Part shown: positions 8,911 through 18,293 of the stretch, in pieces
Numbering within the stretch: position 1 is the first letter of the stretch
How the letters are laid out: each line of letters starts with the position of its first letter
Origin: Alphaproteobacteria bacterium
GTDB lineage: Bacteria; Pseudomonadota; Alphaproteobacteria; Rickettsiales; UBA1997
Reading direction: 5' to 3'
DNA: 64,000 nt
NCBI GenBank assembly: GCA_021151765.1
Contig: JAGKWR010000008.1
Location: 23,504 to 87,503, forward strand
Notes under the pieces: model-generated
What the model saw: the letters and a program-made list of their open reading frames with translations, nothing else
Told to the model about the DNA's origin: nothing
Database searches by the model: none
Translations under genes and position numbers: made by a program

Positions 8911-10023
8911 CTATATTACTACTAAGTTGTCGATATGGACTAGCTCTGATTTAGCACCCTTCCCTAATATTTTCTTCACTTCATCTGATTTTTTCTGCAA
9001 AACTTTTTTGGCATCCACAGCGTCATAATTACTGATACCGCTTGCAATGTGAGCACCTGATTCATCACGAATAAAAATAGCATCGCCTTTTTTGAAATCA
9101 CCTTTCACCGCGACAACGCCGATTGGCAACAAGCTGATTTTTTTACTGCGCAAAGCTTCCACTGCACATTCATTTACAATCGCTTCGCCTTTTGGATTTA
9201 CAAAACCAGACAACCAATTCTTACGCGACTTCGCCGCTTTTTCTTTATTGTGGAAAATAGTAAAATTTTGCTGTTCTGCTAATAATTTTTGCAACGAATT
9301 TTCGGCAAAACCGTTGGTAATCACCGTTTCACAATTTGAGTTTGCCAACATTTTAGCCGCCATAATTTTTGTAACCATACCGCCAGTTCCAACCGAAGAG
9401 CCCGCGCCGCCAGCCATCGCTTCAATTTCTTTAGTAATTGCAAAAACTTCTTTGATTAATTCCGCATCTTTTTCTGTGCGCGGATTTTTGTCGTAAAGAC
9501 CATCAATATCAGAAAATAAAATCATCAAATCTGCCGCCACCATTTGTGCTACACGTGCCGCGAGACGGTCATTGTCGCCGATTTTTATTTCATCAACCGC
9601 AACCGTGTCATTTTCGTTAATGATTGGTACAACACGATTTTTCAGCAAAGTTTCCAGCGTGTTGTGAGAATTCAAATAACGCTCGCGATCGTTGCAATCA
9701 GATGCTGTAAGCAGAATTTGTGCGACGTTTAAATTATGTTTTGCAAACAAATCACGATAAAAACCCATCAAATGAATTTGGCCAATTGCCGCGGCAGCTT
9801 GTTTTTCTTGTAGCGACAATTTTTTGTTTTGCATTGCAAGTGCACCGCGCCCCAAAGCCACAGCGCCTGATGAAACAATCACAACTTCAATATTTTTGGC
9901 GATTAATTGCGCTACATTTTTGACAAAAGATTTTAGCCATTTTTGACGTAACTCGCCTTCAGAAACCAATAAAGAAGAACCGATTTTGATCACCAATCGC
10001 TTCTTCTGATCAAACATCGCCAT
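8911..10023 (-). CDS. proB: Glutamate 5-kinase
   Basis: ProB (370 aa) phosphorylates L-glutamate, the first step of proline synthesis. The amino-acid kinase domain fills residues 1-250: VIKIGSSLLV (ATP site), IVSSGAVALGRG, the AAAIGQ segment, INENDTVAVDEIKIGDNDRLAARVA (substrate loop and metal site) and the GTGGMVTKIMAAKMLA stretch. A C-terminal PUA domain covers about residues 270-365, giving the full-length E. coli type (367 aa). It starts at ATG 10023, overlapping the stop of the OmpA-like gene as TAATG, so the two are translationally coupled. proA and proC are not in the window. Confidence 0.95.
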   Translation of the reverse strand: MAMFDQKKRLVIKIGSSLLVSEGELRQKWLKSFVKNVAQLIAKNIEVVIVSSGAVALGRGALAMQNKKLSLQEKQAAAAIGQIHLMGFYRDLFAKHNLNVAQILLTASDCNDRERYLNSHNTLETLLKNRVVPIINENDTVAVDEIKIGDNDRLAARVAQMVAADLMILFSDIDGLYDKNPRTEKDAELIKEVFAITKEIEAMAGGAGSSVGTGGMVTKIMAAKMLANSNCETVITNGFAENSLQKLLAEQQNFTIFHNKEKAAKSRKNWLSGFVNPKGEAIVNECAVEALRSKKISLLPIGVVAVKGDFKKGDAIFIRDESGAHIASGISNYDAVDAKKVLQKKSDEVKKILGKGAKSELVHIDNLVVI

Positions 10024-10988
10024 TATCTTTTACCTCTTTCCTTCAAAGCTTTTTCGACACCTTCGCGATAAACAAAATTTTCAATCAGCGGCAACGGGAA
10101 AGATTCAAAAGAGCGCGCGCCTTTCAAAATATAGATACCAACAGCGCGGTTACTTTGTTCTTGCACACCTTTGGCGGTAATGATGTCGGGGAAATCTTCG
10201 CCAAAAGAACGAGTTTCGATTAGATCATCTGTAACACCATTTTTAACCAAATAGTCTTTCACAACTCCCACACGTTTGAAAGAAATACTTTGATTGCGCA
10301 ATTCCTTGCCAGTTCTGTCGGCAGAACCAACCAATAAAATGCGATAATCACCCTTCATAGTCATTAAATAATCCACAACCACTTGAAAATCTTTCATAGC
10401 TTTGGTGTTGAACTTGAAACTGTTTAAGTCGAATAAAACTTCAAAACGTTGGAATTGCGGTTCAACAATTTTAGTTGCTGGGTTGAGTTCATCTTTTTGG
10501 CTTTCGATGTAAAATTCGATTTCTTCTAAAAGCTTGTAAAATCTGGCGCGACACTTGGCAAGTTCACTGCCTTTGAAAATTGGTTTAGATTCTTTAGCAG
10601 CCCAACAATCATACAAATAAGTCAAGTGCGCCATTTGAATCGGCAGCTGATTTTGCATTTGTGGAGTTGAAACTACATCGAGTCTTTTTTGCATCGCAAC
10701 CAATTCTTCCATTTGAGCTGGATCTGCTCCCCAATTGAGTGGATTTTCTGGAATTACAATTTTGTCTTCAGCAACTCTTTTGCTTTTTTCTAAGAAATAA
10801 GCGGCATCTTTTTTGTTTTTTCCTTGTCCCAAATTACGCGAAAAATCTAGATATTCTAAAGCTAAATAAGCGTTAAATGTGCCTTGAGCTCTCAAAGCAT
10901 TTTCATTGGCGATAACGTCATATCCTGTATTTTTCTTGGCACAAGCGCTCAAAAACAATATGGAAAGCAAAAGAATTGATAATCTCAT
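10023..10988 (-). CDS. OmpA-family outer-membrane lipoprotein
   Basis: A 321-aa lipoprotein. The signal peptide ends in the lipobox LSAC (cysteine 16), predicting lipid attachment to the outer membrane. Residues ~30-190 are helical with no recognised domain and two further cysteines (YDCWA, AKCRARF). The C-terminal OmpA/Pal-like domain, about residues 195-300, begins with FDLNSFKFN and carries the VGSADRTGK and SNRAVGIYIL elements that hold meso-diaminopimelate of peptidoglycan. Such proteins tether the outer membrane to the wall. It precedes proB with a 1-nt TAATG overlap, an unusual pairing of an envelope gene with proline synthesis. Confidence 0.88.
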   Translation of the reverse strand: MRLSILLLSILFLSACAKKNTGYDVIANENALRAQGTFNAYLALEYLDFSRNLGQGKNKKDAAYFLEKSKRVAEDKIVIPENPLNWGADPAQMEELVAMQKRLDVVSTPQMQNQLPIQMAHLTYLYDCWAAKESKPIFKGSELAKCRARFYKLLEEIEFYIESQKDELNPATKIVEPQFQRFEVLFDLNSFKFNTKAMKDFQVVVDYLMTMKGDYRILLVGSADRTGKELRNQSISFKRVGVVKDYLVKNGVTDDLIETRSFGEDFPDIITAKGVQEQSNRAVGIYILKGARSFESFPLPLIENFVYREGVEKALKERGKR

Positions 10989-11010
10989 AAAGATTAATTG
11001 ATGGGTAAAT

Positions 11011-11038
11011 GGTGCTTAGATTGTTGATTCTAAGCACC
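11011..11038 (-). terminator. Hairpin after rho, upstream of the OmpA-like gene
   Basis: A perfect 10-bp stem (GGTGCTTAGA / TCTAAGCACC) with an 8-nt loop lies 10 bp past the rho stop and 22 bp before the next start. The T tract after it on the minus strand is weak (ATTTACC), so it may end rho transcription only partly or act as a processing or stability element. Confidence 0.55.
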
Positions 11039-11048
11039 AGAAACTATT

Positions 11049-12707
11049 TTAAGAATTCATCGATTTGAAGAATTCTTCATTGGTTTTAGTGTGTTCAAGT
11101 TTGTGTAACAAGAATTCCATAGCTTCCAACGGACTCATTGGATTGACGATTCTACGTAACATCCAAACTTTTGAAAGTGTTGCGCGATCAACCAACAATT
11201 CTTCTTTTCTAGTACCAGAACGAGTAATGTCGATTGCTGGGAAGATACGTTTATCAGAAATTTTGCGATCAAGCATAATTTCGGCGTTACCTGTACCTTT
11301 AAATTCTTCAAAAATTACTTCGTCCATTTTCGAACCAGTTTCCACCAAAGCCGTAGCGATGATAGTCAATGAACCACCTTCTTCGATATTACGAGCTGAA
11401 CCGAAGAATCTTTTCGGGCGTTGCAACGCGTTAGAATCAACACCACCACTCAAAACTTTTCCTGAAGACGGGATTACGTTGTTGTAGGCGCGAGCCAAAC
11501 GAGTGATGTTATCAAGCAAAATCACTACGTCTTTTTTAGTTTCTACCAAACGACGGGCTTTTTCGATAACCATTTCTGCAAGCTGAACGTGACGAGTTGC
11601 TGGTTCATCAAAAGTTGAGCTAACAACTTCACCTTTAACGGTACGAATCATGTCAGTCACCTCTTCCGGACGTTCATCAATCAACAACACAATCAACACC
11701 ACTTCTGGGTGATTAGTTGTAATAGCGCGGGCAATATTTTGCATCAAAGAAGTTTTACCAGTACGTGGCGGCGCAACGATCAAAGCACGTTGACCTTTAC
11801 CAAGCGGCGTCACCATGTCGATGATGCGAGTGCTGATGTCGTTATTTGCTGGTTTGTCTTCTTGTAGTTGAATTTTCGAATTTGGATAAAGCGGCGTTAA
11901 ATCGTCGAACAACACACGATTTCTGATTTTATCTGGCGTGTTAAAGTTAACGTCGTTGACGCGAAGTAACGCGAAATATCTTTCACCTTTTTTCGGTGCG
12001 CGAATTTGGCCACGGATTGTGTCACCAGTTCTAAGTCCGAATCTTTTGATTTGACTTGGTGAAACGTAAATATCGTCCGAACCTGGGAAATAGTTAGTTT
12101 CAGGAGCACGCAAGAAGCCAAAACCGTCTTGCAAAACTTCCAACACACCTTCACCAATAATGACGTTTTCTGGATTCTGGTCCGAAAAGTTTTTCAAAAT
12201 GTGATAGATAATGTCTTGTCTGCCGAAATCACCAATATTGTCTAAACCATACTCTTTAGCGGCTTCAATCAACTTTTCCGCTGATTTAAGTTTTAAAGTT
12301 TTCAACTCCAAAGTTTTAACATTGGCAGTATTTTGGGAGTTATTTTGGGAATTATTTTGGTTATTTCTACGATCGTAACGACCACCACCTTGAGGTGTAT
12401 TTGAATTATTTGTTGCAGCATCATCTTCTTCCTCTTCTGAACCATTTGAGCTTGATGCCGGACTATTTGAAGAATTGTTGTTACCACGGCTAATCAAATT
12501 ACCAGTGTGCAAATAGCCACGGCTAGATTGAGCTTCACTGTTTTGTACTTGATTGAAATTTTGACCTGCTACTTCTGAGCTATTTTCTGATTTTACCGAA
12601 TCTTTTGTTTGTAAATCTTTATCTTGTGAATCTTTATTGGAAGAATCTTGGTTCGAAGAATTGCTATTTTGGTTTGAACCGTAACGAAGTGTTAGAGTTG
12701 ATGACAT
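11049..12707 (-). CDS. rho: Transcription termination factor Rho with disordered N-terminal extension
   Basis: Rho (552 aa), the hexameric RNA-dependent ATPase that ends transcription. The conserved part starts near residue 130 with the N-terminal helical domain (LKLKSAEKLIEAAKEYGL), followed by the RNA-binding cold-shock domain (GEGVLEVLQDGFGFLR, DDIYVSPSQIKRFGLRTGD). The ATPase core has Walker A APPRTGKT near residue 312, DERPEEVTDM, Walker B VVILLDNITRLARAYN, the Q-loop SGGVDSNALQRPKRFFGSAR and the R-loop KGTGNAE. Residues 1-130 are an added N/S/Q/E/D-rich tract with no fold and repeated NNSQN units, making the protein about 130 aa longer than E. coli Rho (419 aa). The gene follows a long non-coding leader (12708-13210). 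Confidence 0.97.
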   Translation of the reverse strand: MSSTLTLRYGSNQNSNSSNQDSSNKDSQDKDLQTKDSVKSENSSEVAGQNFNQVQNSEAQSSRGYLHTGNLISRGNNNSSNSPASSSNGSEEEEDDAATNNSNTPQGGGRYDRRNNQNNSQNNSQNTANVKTLELKTLKLKSAEKLIEAAKEYGLDNIGDFGRQDIIYHILKNFSDQNPENVIIGEGVLEVLQDGFGFLRAPETNYFPGSDDIYVSPSQIKRFGLRTGDTIRGQIRAPKKGERYFALLRVNDVNFNTPDKIRNRVLFDDLTPLYPNSKIQLQEDKPANNDISTRIIDMVTPLGKGQRALIVAPPRTGKTSLMQNIARAITTNHPEVVLIVLLIDERPEEVTDMIRTVKGEVVSSTFDEPATRHVQLAEMVIEKARRLVETKKDVVILLDNITRLARAYNNVIPSSGKVLSGGVDSNALQRPKRFFGSARNIEEGGSLTIIATALVETGSKMDEVIFEEFKGTGNAEIMLDRKISDKRIFPAIDITRSGTRKEELLVDRATLSKVWMLRRIVNPMSPLEAMEFLLHKLEHTKTNEEFFKSMNS

Positions 12708-13210
12708 TTAGAATGTTAGTTAGTTAGTAAAATTATTTTGGGAAGTTTGTTAAATTTTTGTGAGAGACAACAAAAGGAAGCTTTCAAACTAGAAGCTGGA
12801 GAAAATTTTTTTAAGCAGAAAAGAAGAGCGCGCTTAATTAAGAAGTTTTTTTTGGCTGTCAAGTTAGTTAACTAATAATGTGTTGAAAATTTTTTTTATG
12901 ATTATGGTTGAGGCTACAACACCAGATGCATAGTACAAAATATAGAGTTTCTGCTAGAAGATCACTTCAACAATTATTCACCAATCTGCTAGCTTAATTT
13001 TATTAAATTTTCCTCATTATGGAAACTTCTTAAAACTAGTTTTCACCCACAAAACAGAATTAGAATCGCATTCTACATCAAATTAATAGAGGACTGAAGT
13101 AGTGGTTTTTATAACACCCCAGAACCTAAAACAGCAGCGATAACAATAGAGAGCTAAATAACCAAAAAGCCTTTTTCTCTCTTTTAATTATCTCACGTAA
13201 GAACTCTAAT
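12708..13210. other. 503-bp non-coding region upstream of rho
   Basis: I see no coding sequence here. It is AT-rich and contains a 10-bp palindrome CTTAATTAAG at about 12834-12843 and T/A runs. Since rho leaders are often used for autoregulation, part of it is probably the rho 5' untranslated region. The far end (13130-13200) may hold the exoD transcript end. Confidence 0.5.
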
Positions 13211-13828
13211 TTAGGAAAATAAATAACTTTTAATGTAGTATATCGCTTCAACTCCCAAGAAAACAGCAGTGATTGAAATCACTATGCCGGTAATACCAAT
13301 AATAATGCCCAAAATTGTTACTAAACCGTCTTTTCCTAATAAACCGAAAGAAATAATTAAAACTCCAAGCCCTGGAATGAAATTTGACAGAGGCATTGGT
13401 AACAAAACGAAGGTAGAGAAAAGAAAAATAAAGAATCCCACAACACGCTCCATACCTTCGTAAAAAACGAAAGACAATCTTGGCTTTAAGATCTTTTCAA
13501 CACGGCGAATGTAAGGCGCAGAGCGTTTAATCAACATTGCTAACACCGACCTTTTAACCGAAAGATTAGAAAATCTTTTTGGCAATTTTGGTGATTTATA
13601 ACCTGCCATCATTTGCGCTGAAAACAACACTAAAGGAATTGAGATGATGCTTGGAAATGGTGGCGGAAGTGGAATTATAATACCAAAAGCAAAAATCATT
13701 ATTGCTAGACCAAACCCAACAGCATCCATCGCATCAACCAAATCTTTGATCAACACACGATCAGCCGAAGACTGATTGACCACATCTTCTAAAACTTGTG
13801 TAGTAATTAATTCTTGTTTCAACGGCAC
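13211..13828 (-). CDS. ExoD-family membrane protein
   Basis: A 205-aa inner-membrane protein of the ExoD family (named for exopolysaccharide synthesis in rhizobia; biochemical role unclear). The N-terminal helix is followed by the family signature in the first membrane region (FGIIIPLPPPFPSIISIPLV), then the KSPKLPKRF loop, an amphipathic stretch with paired arginines and prolines (APYIRRVEKILKPRL), and two to three further membrane helices with LPMPLSNFIPGLGVLIISFGLLGKD. The start is GTG. It follows tatA by 12 nt and thyX-tatA by a similar gap, so thyX-tatA-exoD look like one transcript. Confidence 0.85.
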   Translation of the reverse strand: MPLKQELITTQVLEDVVNQSSADRVLIKDLVDAMDAVGFGLAIMIFAFGIIIPLPPPFPSIISIPLVLFSAQMMAGYKSPKLPKRFSNLSVKRSVLAMLIKRSAPYIRRVEKILKPRLSFVFYEGMERVVGFFIFLFSTFVLLPMPLSNFIPGLGVLIISFGLLGKDGLVTILGIIIGITGIVISITAVFLGVEAIYYIKSYLFS

Positions 13829-13840
13829 TTTTAGTCGTGA

Positions 13841-14044
13841 TTAAGAATTTTTATCTGATTGGTTCGAAGCAGAATTTTGCGAATTATTTTTTGCTTCCTC
13901 TTTTTTCTGATCGCCCTTCAAACCTTCTTTCAGGCTTTTTACGCCTTTACCCAAATCAGCCATAACTTGCGGCAATTTGCCAGCTCCGAAAAGCACAAAT
14001 ACAATAGCTAAAATTAATAATAATTCCCAAATTCCAATTGACAT
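13841..14044 (-). CDS. tatA: Twin-arginine translocase subunit TatA
   Basis: TatA (67 aa) forms the oligomeric path of the Tat system, which exports folded proteins. It has a single N-terminal membrane helix (IGIWELLLILAIVFVLFGAG), the conserved FG pair and KLPQ, then an amphipathic helix (MADLGKGVKSLKEGLKG) and a charged, N/S-rich tail. tatB and tatC are not adjacent; split tat genes are common in this group. It lies 22 nt after thyX. Confidence 0.95.
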   Translation of the reverse strand: MSIGIWELLLILAIVFVLFGAGKLPQVMADLGKGVKSLKEGLKGDQKKEEAKNNSQNSASNQSDKNS

Positions 14045-14066
14045 AAAGTAGCTCCTTTTAGTTTTT

Positions 14067-15002
14067 TTATTTTATCAAATTCATCAATTCATTGTACTCG
14101 CGCACACTTAAACCAGAATTTTCTTGAGTAACTTCTTCACCTTTAACCATTTTCTTGATCACTTCAATCGCAGCACCAGAAAGCTCTTTACCGTCGCGAC
14201 GATATTTCTCAAATGCTTCGTAGCAATGCGGAACCCATTTTTTCACGATGTCCAACATCACTTCAGCATAAGCACGAATTTCGTATTGCGCGTGGCTATC
14301 AGCACGAAGCGCCAAGAAATGCATCAAATTGTGCAAATCAATTTTCCAATACCATTGCGTGTAGCAATTAATCGGCAGGTTCATACGAGCAAGTTCGCGG
14401 GCCAAACCTTCTTTATTTTCATCAGCAATTTCGCCTGCAGAATTTTGATTGATCATTTCAAGGTAATGATCGTAAGCGTTCACTGAATCTTTCTTCAAAA
14501 TTTCCAAAACTCTTTTTGATTCTTCAGCGTTTAAAACACGCGATTCATCACGACCTTGATGATTAACTTTCGATTGTGCTGATAAGTGCTCAGCACGTGG
14601 GATGTAGAACTCATCTTCCATAATCGAGTAACGCGCAGAATATTCATTGACCGAAGCTGTGCGATGGCGAATCCATTGACGTGCGATAAAAATCGGTAAT
14701 TTGATGTGAAACTTAATTTCGCACATTTCAAACGGAGTTGTGTGACGATGCGCAATCAAATAATTAATCAAACCTTTGTCAGCATTAACTTTTTTCGTAC
14801 CTTGACCGTAAGAAACGCGAGCCGCTTGCACAACTGCCGCATCATTTCCCATGTAATCAACGACACGAACAAAACCGTGATCCAAAACTTCAAATGGTTG
14901 ATATAAAACTTTTTCTAATTCTGGCGCAACCGGGCGGATAGTTTGATTTACTTGAGAACGCAACACGTTGATTTCTTCAAGCTGTTCTTTTTTTATGACC
15001 AT
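14067..15002 (-). CDS. thyX: Flavin-dependent thymidylate synthase
   Basis: ThyX (311 aa) makes dTMP from dUMP with FAD and methylene-tetrahydrofolate. The ThyX signature RHRxxSxxExSxRY is complete at residues 112-125 (RHRTASVNEYSARY). HRHTTPFE and the RWYW-type region near NCYTQWYWKIDLHNLMHFLALR fit FAD and dUMP binding. The protein is longer than the ~220-250 aa of short ThyX and matches the ~300-aa alphaproteobacterial form. No thyA is present here. The upstream gap to the divergent uvrC is 129 bp. Confidence 0.96.
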   Translation of the reverse strand: MVIKKEQLEEINVLRSQVNQTIRPVAPELEKVLYQPFEVLDHGFVRVVDYMGNDAAVVQAARVSYGQGTKKVNADKGLINYLIAHRHTTPFEMCEIKFHIKLPIFIARQWIRHRTASVNEYSARYSIMEDEFYIPRAEHLSAQSKVNHQGRDESRVLNAEESKRVLEILKKDSVNAYDHYLEMINQNSAGEIADENKEGLARELARMNLPINCYTQWYWKIDLHNLMHFLALRADSHAQYEIRAYAEVMLDIVKKWVPHCYEAFEKYRRDGKELSGAAIEVIKKMVKGEEVTQENSGLSVREYNELMNLIK

Positions 15003-15131
15003 TTTTTGGGGAAATTTTGATTTTTAGAAATGATGTTAAAAACTAACTGTAAAATCTAAAATGCAAAATCTTAAATCTCTTTAGTTCCCAAAATTTTTCT
15101 AATTCTCAAAAACTTCTAAATTTCCAGATTA

Positions 15132-16931
15132 ATGCCGAGAGAAATAATCAAAGCACAACTTTCAAAAATACCTGAAACTCCTGGAATTTATCGATTCTTT
15201 GGTGCTGACGATCAAGTTTTATACGTTGGAAAAGCGAAAAATTTGCGCAAAAGAATCACCAATTACACTCAAGAAGAACGTTTGGTTCCACGCATTTCGC
15301 GCATGGTTTTTTTAGCGCAGAAATTGGAATATATTCAAACCGAAACTGAAGTTGAAGCACTTTTGCTGGAACATAATTTGATCAAAAAATGCGCGCCTAA
15401 ATTCAATATTTTACTGCGCGACGATAAAACTTTTCCCTATATTTTAATCAGCAATCACCAATTTCCTTCCGTCGTCAAACATCGTGGTTCGAAAAAAGAG
15501 AAAGGTGAATATTTCGGTCCTTTTGCTTCACCAACCGATGTGAATCGCACTCTCGATGTTTTGAAAAAAAGTTTTTTGCTGCGCGATTGTTCTGATTCAG
15601 AATTTCAAAATCGTCAAAAACCTTGTCTAGAATACCAAATTAAAAGATGCAGTGCACCTTGTGTTGCAGCGATTTCAGCATTTGAATATACGAAATCCGT
15701 AAACAGCGCGATTGATTTTTTACGCGGAAAATCGGCGCAAATTCAAGCTGATTTGGCGCAAAAAATGCAAAAATATAGCGATGATTTTGAATATGAAAAA
15801 GCCGCTAATATTCGCGATCGCATCAAATCTTTAACCTCAATTCAAGCCAAGCAAAACATCAATATTCACCAGCTTGGAGATTCTGATATTATTAGCGTCG
15901 TGAGTAAAAATGATCAGATTTGTATTTACGTATCTTTTTTCCGTAGCGGCAATAATTACGGCTCCAAGCCTTATTATTACAATATTGAGGAAGGTTCATT
16001 GGAAAATGTTTTAGCGGAATTTTTAGGACAATTTTATTTAGCTCAAACGCCGCCAAGCGTTATTTTGCTTAACATCGAACTTGAAGAGAAAGAGTTGGTT
16101 GAAGATTTCTTAAGCAAAATTGCTCAGCAAAAAGTTACGATAAAAATCCCTAAACTCGGCGATAAATTAAAAATAATCAAAGACCAAGAACAGTTGGCAA
16201 TGCAGGTTTTAGAGCAGAAATTGGTACAAAACCTCAACAATTCTGCAATGCTGCTTGAGCTGAAAAATCTGTTTGATTTACCAGAATTACCTAAACGCAT
16301 TGAAGTTTATGACAACAGCCATACCGGCGGAGAAAATGCGGTCGGCGTGATGATTACCGCGGGAATTGAAGGTTTTATCAAAAATGGTTATCGCAAATTT
16401 AACATTCGCTTCGAAGAAAATGGTCGTGACGACACCGCGATGATGCGCGAAGTAATGCGCCGTCGCTTTAAAGAAGGTAACAATAATACTTTTCCAGATT
16501 TAATCATAATCGATGGCGGCATTGGCCAGCTTAACGCTGCTCACAGCGTTTTTTGTGATCTAAAAATATCACCACGTTTTGTTTGCATGTCGAAAGGCGA
16601 AGATCGCAATGCTGGCGAGGAATATTTTCATCAAATTGGCAAAGACTCTTTTACACTGCCAAAACATCACAAATTGATGCATTACTTGCAGCAATTGCGC
16701 GATGAAGCACATCGTTTCGCTATTACAACTCATCGCAGTAAACGAGGTAAAACTGTGACTAAATCACGTTTAGATGATGTTGATGGAATTGGTCAAAAGC
16801 GGAAAAAAATCTTGCTCAATCACTTCGGATCTTTGGATAAAATTAAATCAGCAACTGTTGAAGATTTAATGCGCGTTGAAGGGATCAGCAAAGCTGCGGC
16901 GCAAAAGATTCGAGACTTCTTCAATAACTAA
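15132..16931 (+). CDS. uvrC: UvrABC excinuclease subunit C
   Basis: UvrC (599 aa) makes both incisions in nucleotide-excision repair. The N-terminal GIY-YIG nuclease domain shows PGIYRF...VLYVGKAKNLRKRI (residues ~12-45). The UvrB-binding UVR motif is at about 215-235 (DDFEYEKAANIRDRI). The RNase H-like second nuclease domain includes EVYDNSHTGG and the LIIIDGGIGQLNAA segment. Two helix-hairpin-helix motifs at the C-terminus (LDDVDGIGQKRKK and MRVEGISKAAAQKI) bind DNA. Length and domain order are normal. Its end overlaps the convergent small membrane-protein gene by 4 bp. Confidence 0.97.
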   Translation: MPREIIKAQLSKIPETPGIYRFFGADDQVLYVGKAKNLRKRITNYTQEERLVPRISRMVFLAQKLEYIQTETEVEALLLEHNLIKKCAPKFNILLRDDKTFPYILISNHQFPSVVKHRGSKKEKGEYFGPFASPTDVNRTLDVLKKSFLLRDCSDSEFQNRQKPCLEYQIKRCSAPCVAAISAFEYTKSVNSAIDFLRGKSAQIQADLAQKMQKYSDDFEYEKAANIRDRIKSLTSIQAKQNINIHQLGDSDIISVVSKNDQICIYVSFFRSGNNYGSKPYYYNIEEGSLENVLAEFLGQFYLAQTPPSVILLNIELEEKELVEDFLSKIAQQKVTIKIPKLGDKLKIIKDQEQLAMQVLEQKLVQNLNNSAMLLELKNLFDLPELPKRIEVYDNSHTGGENAVGVMITAGIEGFIKNGYRKFNIRFEENGRDDTAMMREVMRRRFKEGNNNTFPDLIIIDGGIGQLNAAHSVFCDLKISPRFVCMSKGEDRNAGEEYFHQIGKDSFTLPKHHKLMHYLQQLRDEAHRFAITTHRSKRGKTVTKSRLDDVDGIGQKRKKILLNHFGSLDKIKSATVEDLMRVEGISKAAAQKIRDFFNN

Positions 16932-17212
16932 AGATCAAAAATATTGGTGATCAAAAATAAAATCGTAATCAAATAACAAAAAGAAAGAAAAGTTGCAGCA
17001 GATGAAACTATTTCGATCGAGACTATAGATTCTGGCTTAACGCTCGAAAAACGGACAGAAAAGATCATAAAAGCACTAAAAAATAGTACTACCGAGTAGA
17101 TCAAAGCGAAGAATCCACTGACTAAAAAATCCGATAAAAAGAATAATCCGTAAATTAAGATTATCGGAACTAAAAAATTAATCATCGAAGATAAAACTGG
17201 ATCGTTTTTCAT
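16928..17212 (-). CDS. Small three-helix membrane protein
   Basis: A 94-aa, highly hydrophobic protein with about three membrane segments (near residues 12-30, 35-53 and 70-92). I do not recognise it with confidence. The opening (VLSSMINFLVPIILIYGLFF) resembles the start of MnhB/MrpB antiporter subunits, but the glycine-rich motif of that family is missing, so the likeness may only reflect hydrophobicity. It converges on uvrC with a 4-bp overlap of coding ends, which argues for two real genes sharing no terminator space. Confidence 0.6.
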   Translation of the reverse strand: MKNDPVLSSMINFLVPIILIYGLFFLSDFLVSGFFALIYSVVLFFSAFMIFSVRFSSVKPESIVSIEIVSSAATFLSFCYLITILFLITNIFDL

Positions 17213-17299
17213 GAACTAATTTTAAGATAATTTTTTATAATGTTTGTTTTAGTTGATTTAGCAGCACTGAAAAAATCAAGACCATTAAATTAAAACATA

Positions 17300-17338
17300 A
17301 AAAAAGCCTCGTCACCTAAAAGATGACGAGGCTTTTTT
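17300..17338. terminator. Strong bidirectional terminator
   Basis: A perfect 15-bp stem (AAAAAAGCCTCGTCA / TGACGAGGCTTTTTT) with a 9-nt loop, A-rich on one side and T-rich on the other, lies 18 bp after the pilin gene stop. It works for the pilin operon on the minus strand and for anything read from the plus strand. Confidence 0.92.
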
Positions 17339-17356
17339 AAAATAATTGATCAAAAA

Positions 17357-18256
17357 CTATGAAGATTTTGGATCAACTTGGAAAGTCAAAGCACAAACTT
17401 TGCTTGTAGATGACTCAATAATATAGTCAGCTTGCGCTGTAGTGCTAGCATTATAACAAGTAGTTGATGAAGCTCCAGGATTTAAGCCTCTAACTTTTCC
17501 AGTATTTGCTTTTCCGTCGTCAACTTTAGTATCAATAGTCAAGGCATCAGAACCAGTTAAAGAAGCAGCAGCTAAATTTGAAGTTCCATTAACTAGAGTT
17601 GATGTTGCAGCAGTTGCAGTTCCTGTAGTTCCAGTCAAAACAACAACGTTTTGAGGTGCATATGAACCACCTTCTTGTACAACTCCCAAAGCTGCAGTGT
17701 CCGCTGCATAATTGCCAGCAGATCCTACTTTATTACGATAGTCGAAATGCCATCCAGCAAATTTTATTTTTGAACTTGGCATATTCATTCCAGCTACTTG
17801 TTCAACACCAATATTAGTATAAGTTAAACTTAGCGTTGAATCAATCGTACCAGTTTTGATCAACTGTCTCCAAGCTGCAATACTTTCAGAGTTACAATTA
17901 GTTAATGCGCTATTACTATTAGTAGTGTAGCAGTTAGCTCCTACAACATCAGAAGCGAAATATTCAATTTTACCATTTTCTCCAGAACCAGTAGTAGGAC
18001 CAGCATAGATCGCAGTATCAGAATCTTCAGAAATTGCCTTGTTTAAGTCACCAGGCAATTGATTATATAGAGAATAGAAACCGTTGACTGCAACTTGGTA
18101 TCCCCTTGCTTCACTAATCGCAGCACGAAGTTCCGAGTTTTTGATCAAACTTGCACCACCAGTAATACCAGCGATTAGTAAACCAATTATTATCAGCACG
18201 ATTGACAATTCAATCAACGAGAAAGCTGATTTTTTAGAAGAGAAAGTTTTTTTCAT
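17357..18256 (-). CDS. Long type IV pilin-like protein, paralogue 1
   Basis: A prepilin-type protein (299 aa) with the N-terminal leader MKKTFSSKKSA, cleavage before FSLIELSIVLIIIGLLIAG, and the conserved Glu5. Alanine rather than glycine occupies the -1 position. The ATG at 18256 is chosen because it gives the same leader as the next gene; an upstream TTG would add three residues. Mature pilins are usually ~130-160 aa, so this globular part is unusually large. Near the C-terminus are two cysteines (TTCYNAS and SKVCALTF) that probably form the pilin disulfide loop. It is a tandem duplicate of the gene at 18294, with conserved ends and a divergent centre. The window's prepilin peptidase (21173) is the likely processing enzyme. 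Confidence 0.85.
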   Translation of the reverse strand: MKKTFSSKKSAFSLIELSIVLIIIGLLIAGITGGASLIKNSELRAAISEARGYQVAVNGFYSLYNQLPGDLNKAISEDSDTAIYAGPTTGSGENGKIEYFASDVVGANCYTTNSNSALTNCNSESIAAWRQLIKTGTIDSTLSLTYTNIGVEQVAGMNMPSSKIKFAGWHFDYRNKVGSAGNYAADTAALGVVQEGGSYAPQNVVVLTGTTGTATAATSTLVNGTSNLAAASLTGSDALTIDTKVDDGKANTGKVRGLNPGASSTTCYNASTTAQADYIIESSTSKVCALTFQVDPKSS

Positions 18257-18293
18257 AATTTTCAAATTTGTTTAGTTAAACCGTTCAGTTTTA

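Noticed and set aside
16928..17212. Assignment of the 94-aa membrane protein to MnhB/MrpB
   Set aside because: Only the first hydrophobic segment looks alike; the conserved glycine-rich loop is missing and no other mnh/mrp genes are near.
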